A stretch of DNA of 40,922 bases, taken from positions 1 to 40,922 of the forward strand of contig CALLII010000029.1 in assembly GCA_938009745.1 (NCBI GenBank), given 5' to 3'. This DNA is from an uncultured Flavobacteriales bacterium (GTDB taxonomy: Bacteria; Bacteroidota; Bacteroidia; Flavobacteriales_D; CAJJDF01). The position numbers and the translations under genes were made by a program. Positions within the stretch are counted from its first letter, which is position 1, and each line of letters begins with the position of its first letter. Below are positions 10,612 to 18,104 of this stretch, one piece after another. Under the pieces are notes generated by a model. It was not told where the DNA came from. It did no database searches and saw nothing but the letters and a program-made list of their open reading frames with translations.

Positions 10612-13572
10612 ATGAAATCATTATTTTACATATCAGTTGCAGCAATCTCTAGCTTTTTGTTAAACACAAACTCTGGGTCAGAATCTGCTGAAGCACAACA
10701 AATTATTAACACTCCTACAAGGCCTGAGTTCATTACAGAATCTCACCCTTGGGCGGATTCTGTATTCGATACTCTTACCGAGGATCAAAGAATTGCACAA
10801 CTATTTATGGTTGCAGCCTATTCAAATAAAGATGCTGCTCACGAGAATTCAATATCTAACCTTATTACCAAATATAATTTAGGAGGATTAATATTTATGC
10901 AAGGAAAACCTGAAAAGGAAATTGCACTTACCAATAAATATCAAGCTAAAGCTAAAACGCCTTTGATGATTGCCATTGATGGAGAATGGGGATTACCAAT
11001 GAGATTACAAAATACTTTTAAGTTCCCAAAACAAATGACTTTGGGAGCAATACAACATGATTCTCTTATTTATAATATGGGGAAAGAAATGGCTCTTCAT
11101 TGCAAGCGAATGGGAATTCATGTAAATTTTGCACCAGTTATTGATGTAAACAACAACCGTAAAAATCCTGTAATAAACTACCGATCTTTTGGCGAAGAAC
11201 GTGAAAACGTAACCAAAAAAGGGATAGCCTACATGAAAGGAATGCAGGACTATGGAGTACTTGCTTGTGCAAAGCATTTCCCAGGTCATGGTGATACTGA
11301 TAAAGACTCACACAAGGCTTTACCAATAATAACTCACGATTATGCTAGACTAGATTCCATTGAGTTTTACCCTTTCAAAAAATTAATAAAAGAAGGAATT
11401 GGAAGTATGATGGTTGCCCATTTATTTATTCCATCACTAGATAGTACTCCAAATAGAGCTACAACACTTTCTAAAAGAGTAGTTACTGATTTACTTCAAA
11501 GCGAAATGGGATTTGAGGGATTAATATTTACTGATGCACTGAACATGAAAGGTGTAAGTTCGTTCTACAAACCTGGTGTTGTAGATGTTAAAGCACTAAT
11601 CGCAGGAAATGATGTATTGTTATTTTCTGAAGATGTACCTACTGCAATTGCTGAGATTAAAAAAGCTATTGCTAAAGGAGAAATAACAAAAGAAAGAGTG
11701 TGGAAAAGCGTAAAGAAAATACTTTATGCCAAAGAGTGGATGAACATTAGCCAAGCTAAAATTTCTACTAAAAATTTATCTAAAGATTTAAATCCAACAT
11801 CCTCTGATTTAACGAATAGACTATTGTTCGAAAATGCCTTAACTCTTGTTAAGAATGAAAACAATATCCTTCCTTTAATGAGGCTTGATACTACTAAAAT
11901 TGCTTCAGTAGTAATTGGTGGGAAAAGTAATAATGATTTTCAGAAAGGATTAAGTAGATATACTGATGTGAGTCACTTTGTAATATCTAAAAAAGCTTCT
12001 CCAGAAACACTTAATTCATTATTAAAGAAATTAAAAAAATACAATAAAGTAATTGTAAGTATACATGGAACCAAGATGAATGGGTCATATGGCATTTATA
12101 AAAATGACATTAAAATAGTTCAATCTATTGCTAAAAAACACGAAGTAATATTAAACTATCCTACTAATGCCTATGCACTTGCAAAGCTTGATAGTGCAAC
12201 AAATATTGAAGCAATTATTGTTTCATATGAAGAAAACAAATATACGGATGACCTAGTTGGTCAACTTATTTTTGGAGGAATTGGAGCTAAAGGAAAATTA
12301 CCTGTAACAGGTTCACCTTATTTTAAAGTGGGAACTGGTATACAGACTCAACCATCTAGACTTAAATACTCTATTCCAGAAGAAGTTGGAATTGCTTCGA
12401 GTAAATTAAATGGAATTGGATGGATTGCCAGAGAAGCAATAAAAGATGGAGCCTTCCCGGGTTGTCAAGTTTTAGTAGCAAAAGATGGAAAAATCATATA
12501 CAATCAAAACTTTGGTCATTATACGTATGCCAAAAAGAGAATTGTTAAAACCAATACCATCTATGACTTAGCATCTATTACAAAAGTAGCTGTTACAACT
12601 GCAATTGTTATGCAGATGGTTGATAACAATGAAATCGATTTAAATAAAACGTTAGGCGACTATCTTCCAGAATACGTTAAGGGAACTCCTTACCAAAGTG
12701 TTATGATTAAAGAAATGCTTACTCACCAAGCAAGATTTAAACCTTGGATTCCTTTTTACACGGCAACTTTAGACGAAGAAGGCGAGTTGAATTCAAGATT
12801 TTACTCTAATAAGAAAAGTGATTTTTACACCACTGAAGTGGCTAAGGACATATTTATATTCAAAAACTACAACAAAGCAATTATCAAAAGAATAGTAGCT
12901 ACAGATTTAAGAACCAAAAAAGCATACAAATACAGTGATTTGGGTTATTATTTCTTGAAAGAAATTATTGAAAAGAAGACAAAAAGAAGTTTAGATTTTG
13001 TAGCAGATAGTATGTATTACAAATCAATGGGATTACAATACACGACTTACAATCCTTTAAGGAAATTTGATAAATCACAAATTACTCCTACGGAATGGGA
13101 TACCGTTTTTAGAAATCAAGTAATCCATGGATATGTTCACGACCAAGGAGCAGCTATGTTAGGAGGAATTGGTGGGCATGCTGGATTATTCTCTAATGCA
13201 ACTGAACTAGCAACCATTATGCAATTATTCCTTAATGAAGGAACCTATGGAGGAATTCAATATATTGGTGATAGTACGATACAGTACTTTACTTCTGCTC
13301 CATTTAGAGGAACAGATAACCGAAGAGGAATTGGATTTGATAAACCTACTTTAGACTTAAAAGGAGGGCCAACATGTGATGCAGTTTCCTTAGCTAGTTA
13401 CGGTCACTCAGGATTTACAGGAACCAGAGCTTGGGTAGACCCTGAACACGATTTAGTGTATATTTTCTTGTCTAACAGAGTATATCCAGATGCAAATAAT
13501 TGGAAGTTAGTTAAAAACGACATCAGAACCAGAATAGAAAAAGTGATTTATAATTCTTTTCAACAGAAGTAA
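10612..13572 (+). CDS. Glycoside hydrolase family 3 (NagZ-like) fused to a C-terminal class C beta-lactamase-like serine hydrolase
   Basis: GH3: DQRIAQLFMVAAYSN, CAKHFPGHGDTDKDSHKALP, FEGLIFTDALNMKGVS. C-terminal: YDLASITKVAVTTAIVMQMV (SxxK), YSDLGYYFLKEIIE (YxN-like). Confidence 0.88.
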   Translation: MKSLFYISVAAISSFLLNTNSGSESAEAQQIINTPTRPEFITESHPWADSVFDTLTEDQRIAQLFMVAAYSNKDAAHENSISNLITKYNLGGLIFMQGKPEKEIALTNKYQAKAKTPLMIAIDGEWGLPMRLQNTFKFPKQMTLGAIQHDSLIYNMGKEMALHCKRMGIHVNFAPVIDVNNNRKNPVINYRSFGEERENVTKKGIAYMKGMQDYGVLACAKHFPGHGDTDKDSHKALPIITHDYARLDSIEFYPFKKLIKEGIGSMMVAHLFIPSLDSTPNRATTLSKRVVTDLLQSEMGFEGLIFTDALNMKGVSSFYKPGVVDVKALIAGNDVLLFSEDVPTAIAEIKKAIAKGEITKERVWKSVKKILYAKEWMNISQAKISTKNLSKDLNPTSSDLTNRLLFENALTLVKNENNILPLMRLDTTKIASVVIGGKSNNDFQKGLSRYTDVSHFVISKKASPETLNSLLKKLKKYNKVIVSIHGTKMNGSYGIYKNDIKIVQSIAKKHEVILNYPTNAYALAKLDSATNIEAIIVSYEENKYTDDLVGQLIFGGIGAKGKLPVTGSPYFKVGTGIQTQPSRLKYSIPEEVGIASSKLNGIGWIAREAIKDGAFPGCQVLVAKDGKIIYNQNFGHYTYAKKRIVKTNTIYDLASITKVAVTTAIVMQMVDNNEIDLNKTLGDYLPEYVKGTPYQSVMIKEMLTHQARFKPWIPFYTATLDEEGELNSRFYSNKKSDFYTTEVAKDIFIFKNYNKAIIKRIVATDLRTKKAYKYSDLGYYFLKEIIEKKTKRSLDFVADSMYYKSMGLQYTTYNPLRKFDKSQITPTEWDTVFRNQVIHGYVHDQGAAMLGGIGGHAGLFSNATELATIMQLFLNEGTYGGIQYIGDSTIQYFTSAPFRGTDNRRGIGFDKPTLDLKGGPTCDAVSLASYGHSGFTGTRAWVDPEHDLVYIFLSNRVYPDANNWKLVKNDIRTRIEKVIYNSFQQK

Positions 13573-13647
13573 GATCACTATTTAAACGTAAATAAATTCA
13601 CTATTTTTGTGAGTAAAAAATAACACAAGTAATTTAATTTCATCAAA

Positions 13648-14226
13648 ATGAAGATTAAAAATATTATACAAGAGTCGATTTCGGTAAAGCAAAAAGTGCT
13701 TGAAAACGAAACAATAATTAATACAATTCAACAAGTTACAGATGAAATAGTAGCTTGTTTTGAAAAAGATGGACAACTTCTTTTCTGTGGAAATGGCGGT
13801 TCTGCTGCGGATGCTCAACACTTAGCTGCTGAATTTTCTGGAAGATTTTATTTTGACAGAGATCCTCTTAACTCAGAAGCATTGCACGTAAACACTTCTT
13901 ACCTAACAGCAGTTGGAAACGATTACTCTTACCAAGAAGTATACGCAAGAATAATAAAAGCCAAAGGAAGAACTGGAGATATATTGGTTGGTATTTCAAC
14001 TTCTGGAAACTCAGGAAATGTAGTAAAAGCTCTGGCGCAAGCAAAAAAACAAGGAATGATAACTGTAGGATTAACAGGAGAAACTGGAGGGGAAATGAAA
14101 GCCTTGTGTGATTTTATTATTCCAATACCATCAACTGATACTCCAAGAATTCAAGAATGCCACATTACTGTTGGTCACATTATTTGTGAATTAGTAGAAG
14201 AAGCATTGTTCACCAAAGGAAAATGA
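13648..14226 (+). CDS. gmhA: SIS-domain phosphoheptose isomerase
   Basis: LLFCGNGGSAADAQHLAAEFSGRF, VGISTSGNSGNVVKAL, IPSTDTPRIQECHITVGHIICELVE. Confidence 0.88.
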   Translation: MKIKNIIQESISVKQKVLENETIINTIQQVTDEIVACFEKDGQLLFCGNGGSAADAQHLAAEFSGRFYFDRDPLNSEALHVNTSYLTAVGNDYSYQEVYARIIKAKGRTGDILVGISTSGNSGNVVKALAQAKKQGMITVGLTGETGGEMKALCDFIIPIPSTDTPRIQECHITVGHIICELVEEALFTKGK

Positions 14227-15449
14227 TTCAAGAAGCAATTATATTAGCTGGAGGATTGGGAACCAGACTAAGAAGCAAAGTAGCCGAATTACCTAAATCA
14301 ATGGCTCCTATTAACGGAATTCCATTTTTACAATATCAGCTTAACTATTTATCTCAATACGAGATTAAAACGGTTTATTTAGCCGTAGGATATCTATCTA
14401 ATGTAATTACCGATTTTTTTGGTGATTCATACAATGGTATTGCAATAAAATATGTTTTCGAAAAAGAACCACTTGGAACTGGAGGAGCAATTTCACAAGC
14501 ACTTGCAGAAACTAATACGGAAGAGGTATTAATCCTTAATGGTGATACTATGTTTCAGGTTGAGTTAACTGAATTTTACAAAAGCCATAAAGAAAATAAA
14601 GCTGATTTCTCAATGGCACTAAAGCCTCTTGAGAATTTTGAAAGATATGGAGTAGTGCAGCTAAATTCTAATAATCAAGTGATTGGATTTGAAGAAAAGC
14701 AGTTTCAAGAATCCGGAATTATTAATGGTGGAGTTTATATCTTGAATAAATCGAAGCTTACCTCCTATTCATTTCCAAAAAAATATTCTTTTGAAAGAGA
14801 GTTTTTAGAATCTAAATTTAGCGACTTACATTTTAATGGATTCGTAAGTGAAGGATACTTCCTTGATATTGGGATTCCTGATGATTACGACCAAGCTCAA
14901 GAAGACTTTAAACGATACTCCGATTGGCAAATAGACAAATCTTGGACTCTTTTTCTTGATAGAGATGGTGTTATAAATACTCACATAAAAGGAGGTTACG
15001 TTACAAGTTTAGATAATTTCGAATTTATTGATGGAGTATTATCAAGTATTCCTATGCTAAACAAAGCTTTTGGAAGAATTGTAATTGTAACCAACCAACA
15101 ATGTATTGGCAAGGGAATAATTACTGAACAAGAATTGAATGAGATTCATACCCATATGACTCAAGAAATCAAAAAGAATAACGGAACTATTGATGCAGTT
15201 TATTTTGCTCCTCAGTTAGTTTCTGAAAATAGTGATATGAGGAAACCTAACACTGGCATGGCTGACAAAGCTAAAACACAATTCCTAGAAATAGATTTTT
15301 CAAAATCTATAATGGTTGGCGATTCATTAAGCGATATGGAATTTGGAAGAAGAAAAGGAATGAAATTAGTTTATATAAACCCCGGATTAAATGGAGATAC
15401 GGACAGAAGTTTCCCAACATTAGAAGATTTTACAAAAAGTATTTCTTAA
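14223..15449 (+). CDS. Bifunctional fusion: HddC-like sugar-1-phosphate nucleotidyltransferase + GmhB-like HAD phosphatase
   Basis: N-terminal AIILAGGLGTRLRSKVAELPKSMAPINGIPFL; C-terminal LFLDRDGVINTHIKGGYV...MVGDSLSDMEFGRRKGMKLVYI; ATGA overlap with gmhA. Confidence 0.87.
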   Translation: MIQEAIILAGGLGTRLRSKVAELPKSMAPINGIPFLQYQLNYLSQYEIKTVYLAVGYLSNVITDFFGDSYNGIAIKYVFEKEPLGTGGAISQALAETNTEEVLILNGDTMFQVELTEFYKSHKENKADFSMALKPLENFERYGVVQLNSNNQVIGFEEKQFQESGIINGGVYILNKSKLTSYSFPKKYSFEREFLESKFSDLHFNGFVSEGYFLDIGIPDDYDQAQEDFKRYSDWQIDKSWTLFLDRDGVINTHIKGGYVTSLDNFEFIDGVLSSIPMLNKAFGRIVIVTNQQCIGKGIITEQELNEIHTHMTQEIKKNNGTIDAVYFAPQLVSENSDMRKPNTGMADKAKTQFLEIDFSKSIMVGDSLSDMEFGRRKGMKLVYINPGLNGDTDRSFPTLEDFTKSIS

Positions 15450-15452
15450 AAC

Positions 15453-15483
15453 TTTGGTAAATTAAAACCAACCACTATCTTTG
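15453..15483 (+). promoter_or_regulatory. Bacteroidota-type promoter TTTG-N19-TATCTTTG driving the tRNA locus
   Basis: TTTG at 15453-15456, 19-nt spacer, TATCTTTG at 15476-15483; matches the consensus TTTG/TAnnTTTG. Confidence 0.65.
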
Positions 15484-15557
15484 CACCTCAATAAAAAGCA
15501 ATTCATTGTTTTTTATGAGTGATACAACTAAAATTATAGAGCATTAGTTGTTTAATC

Positions 15558-15620
15558 GGGCCAGTAGCTCAGCTGGATAGAGCACTCCGATTTTTATCGG
15601 AACGGTCAAATGGAGATTGA
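15558..15620 (+). pseudogene. Truncated/degenerate tRNA-like copy (5' two-thirds of a tRNA, no T-arm or 3' acceptor strand)
   Basis: GGGCCAGTAGCTCAGCTGGATAGAGCAC is 26/28 identical to the intact tRNA-Arg downstream. Anticodon arm replaced by palindromic TCCGATTTTTATCGGA; no matching 3' acceptor strand. Confidence 0.7.
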
Positions 15621-15670
15621 CATTGAAATAAACTGATTATCAATTAGCAAAGTGCTAATTTAAATATATC

Positions 15671-15744
15671 GGGCGCGTAGCTCAGCTGGATAGAGCACCT
15701 CCCTTCTAAGGAGGCGGTCAAAGGTTCGAATCCTTTCGCGCTCA
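15671..15744 (+). tRNA. tRNA-Arg (anticodon TCT)
   Basis: GGGCGCG..CGCGCTC acceptor stem, D-arm GCTCAGCTGGATAGAGC, anticodon arm CCTCC-CTTCTAA-GGAGG (TCT), T-arm AAAGG-TTCGAAT-CCTTT. Confidence 0.95.
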
Positions 15745-15753
15745 CTACAAAAA

Positions 15754-15780
15754 AGCTTCAGTTTTACTGAGGCTTTTTTT
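15754..15780 (+). terminator. Intrinsic terminator after tRNA-Arg
   Basis: aGCTTCAGTtttACTGAGGCttttttt hairpin plus U tract. Confidence 0.75.
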
Positions 15781-15794
15781 ATGCCCAAAAGATT

Positions 15795-16046
15795 ATGTTC
15801 TATACTTATATTCTTTATAGCGAATCAATTGACAAATTCTATATCGGTCACACAAGTAATTTAGAAGAAAGAATAGCTCGACACAACAGAGGTGGTGAAA
15901 AATTCACTTCTAAAGGACAGCCATGGAAGCTATCCTATTCCGAAAAATTTGAAACTAAAATACTGGCTAATAGCAGAGAAAGACAAATCAAAAAATGGAA
16001 AAGTAGAGTTATGATTGAGAAATTAATCGACAACTCAGCTGAATAG
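15795..16046 (+). CDS. Small GIY-YIG nuclease family protein
   Basis: MFYTYILYSESIDKFYIGHTSNLEERIARHN: GIY-YIG signature (YTYIL..FYIG). 83 aa; C-terminal ..DNSAE* is encoded by a tRNA D-arm-like sequence. Confidence 0.88.
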   Translation: MFYTYILYSESIDKFYIGHTSNLEERIARHNRGGEKFTSKGQPWKLSYSEKFETKILANSRERQIKKWKSRVMIEKLIDNSAE

Positions 16047-16150
16047 AGTATTCCGATTTAAATCGGAAAGATCAAAGGTTCGTCTCGACCTAGGAAGTGT
16101 AAGATTTTTGAAAAAAAAATCAACATTTGCTTTGTCGGGATCGCGCTCAC
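16033..16150 (+). pseudogene. Degenerate, interrupted tRNA-like copy overlapping the 3' end of the GIY-YIG ORF
   Basis: aCTCAGCTGaATAGAG (D-arm), perfect palindrome TTCCGATTTAAATCGGAA at the anticodon arm, ATCAAAGGTTCG (variable/T-arm), ~50-nt insert, then TCGCGCTCAC (tRNA 3' end). Confidence 0.65.
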
Positions 16151-16219
16151 TAATAAACTCTATATAATTTTCAACCTAATAGGTTAATTTAATGATACCT
16201 TTAGTTAATTAAGAATATT

Positions 16220-18094
16220 ATGAGAAAACTCGCAAATTTATTATTAACCAGCTTATTAATATGTGGTGTTCAACTAACTTTAAGTCAATCTTACCAACAA
16301 AAACTTTGTAGTATTTTTCCAGACACTTCTGGTCCTACCGCTTCTGTAGTTGGGAACTTCCAGTATCAAACTACTTTTAGCAACTCAGGTTCAATGTGGG
16401 AAATTGATTGGAATGAGTCTGAAGTTTTTCATAATTTAATTACTTATTCTAATCCTAATAATCCTTATCAGTCTTTTGAATTAAGGATGGGAAAAGGAGG
16501 ACAAGTATACTCGTTTAAAAGCAATGGATTTGGAGAGGCTCTTCCTCCTCAATGGCGACCTAGCTTCGATTCTTTGGGAGCAAGTATTGCTAATCCAGGA
16601 ACAAGTAGTCCAGTTAAATCGCACCATGGAAACTGGGCTCCTTGGAATGATGAAGTATGGCAATTGGTAGCATCTGACCAAAATGACTCTTTGGGTGGCC
16701 AAATTAAAACACAAAACATACATCAAGGTGGTTCTTACATGAATAACTATACACACAGAGAAAGTGACTTAGTAACTAAGCCTTTTTATTCTCCTGAAGT
16801 ACAATACCATTTCGATAGCGCAACTAATTCCTACTCCTCTATTTATTGGGGACAAAGTGAAAACCCAGCTTATGCCTATGATTCAACTTCTTATTGTGAT
16901 TCCTGTTTTGAAGATCCTTTTAGACCCTCGGTTTTATATTTCCAACGGTATAAAAATTTGAGCGAAGGAGTAATTCAGGTAGATTATATTATTTATAATT
17001 TTCATCCTACGCGAGCTATTGATTATTGGAATGTTCCTTTTACTGGAATTAGAAATTCAAGCCTTCCTTTCGCTTTTATTTCTAATAGTGCAACTAATGA
17101 ACTTACCTATGAAGCTTTAAACACTAAAGCTGGTCACCCATCTGCGAGTGATCCTACAAGTTACCTGCCTCAGTTTAACCAAGGAGCTGCTCGCAGAACA
17201 AGTGGAAACTTACCAACATCAAGCGGTTGGTATGCTTTTTCTACCGATTCTGCTGGAAATGGACCAAGCCTTGCTTTTATTACCGCAAAATCTTCTTCCT
17301 CACCAGTTAACGGTTATGGAGATATTAGGTATGGAACGGCAATGAATAACCCATTAAGGGATGTTTCTATATTTACCCGAAGAGCAATTGGAGGTGCAAG
17401 AGATGCTACAACAGGTTTAAAACCATGGGGAATAGTTGGTGGACAAAGTATTAAGGGAAGATATTTTATTGTGCTAGATTCTAGTATTAATGATATTGTA
17501 CAACAAATCCAGACAAAAAATTTAGTGACTCATGCATCCATTGAAAAAGTAATAATTGGAGAGTCAGCAACTAACAATATTCACTACACTTTTACTCAGA
17601 ATAGTTTTGGGGCTTTTATTCCTTTAGAAATTGATTCCTTGTCAGCAATCATAACTTTAAATAGCAAACCATTTACAGGAAGTTATCCTGCTTTTTTAAT
17701 CACAACTAATACCGAATCAATTATTACCTCTAATCCTTACCATTACTCATTAAAACCTTACGATGGAAATGTTACAAACATTGAACTACTTGGTTTTTCT
17801 TCATTAAAACAAAATGTAATTCTTAATCCTATTTCTATTTCTGAATTGAATAAATCTGAAAGAAGCTTAATCCTTTACCCGAATCCTGCAACTCATTTAG
17901 TAACTTGTATTGGGAGTAATTTTGAACCTAATAACTTCCAGGTTTTCAACCTTATTGGTCAAAATGTTTTACCAAAAATTAAAATTGAAAGTATCTCCTC
18001 AGAAAAAATAACACTTGATATTTCAAATTTAAAAACTGGTATTTACCTCATAAAAACCGAATCTGGAATTGGTAAATTTATTAAAACAGAATAA
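16220..18094 (+). CDS. Secreted protein with T9SS type A C-terminal sorting domain
   Basis: N-terminal signal peptide (MRKLANLLLTSLLICGVQLTLSQ); C-terminal LILYPNPATHLVTC...LKTGIYLIKTESGIGKFIKTE typical of Por sorting domains. Confidence 0.8.
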   Translation: MRKLANLLLTSLLICGVQLTLSQSYQQKLCSIFPDTSGPTASVVGNFQYQTTFSNSGSMWEIDWNESEVFHNLITYSNPNNPYQSFELRMGKGGQVYSFKSNGFGEALPPQWRPSFDSLGASIANPGTSSPVKSHHGNWAPWNDEVWQLVASDQNDSLGGQIKTQNIHQGGSYMNNYTHRESDLVTKPFYSPEVQYHFDSATNSYSSIYWGQSENPAYAYDSTSYCDSCFEDPFRPSVLYFQRYKNLSEGVIQVDYIIYNFHPTRAIDYWNVPFTGIRNSSLPFAFISNSATNELTYEALNTKAGHPSASDPTSYLPQFNQGAARRTSGNLPTSSGWYAFSTDSAGNGPSLAFITAKSSSSPVNGYGDIRYGTAMNNPLRDVSIFTRRAIGGARDATTGLKPWGIVGGQSIKGRYFIVLDSSINDIVQQIQTKNLVTHASIEKVIIGESATNNIHYTFTQNSFGAFIPLEIDSLSAIITLNSKPFTGSYPAFLITTNTESIITSNPYHYSLKPYDGNVTNIELLGFSSLKQNVILNPISISELNKSERSLILYPNPATHLVTCIGSNFEPNNFQVFNLIGQNVLPKIKIESISSEKITLDISNLKTGIYLIKTESGIGKFIKTE

Positions 18095-18104
18095 TTAGAG
18101 CCAA

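Larger units (their letters stand above)
15736..16152. repeat. 12-bp direct repeat TCGCGCTCACTA (15736-15747 and 16141-16152) flanking the GIY-YIG unit
   Basis: Exact match of the tRNA-Arg 3' end plus 3 nt on both sides of the GIY-YIG ORF. Confidence 0.8.

Noticed and set aside
8070-11326. Short ORFs within mrdA, rodA and the GH3 gene (8070-8348, 9937-10128, 10045-10236, 10083-10331, 11005-11289, 11138-11326)
   Set aside because: Shadow ORFs overlapping strongly supported CDSs.
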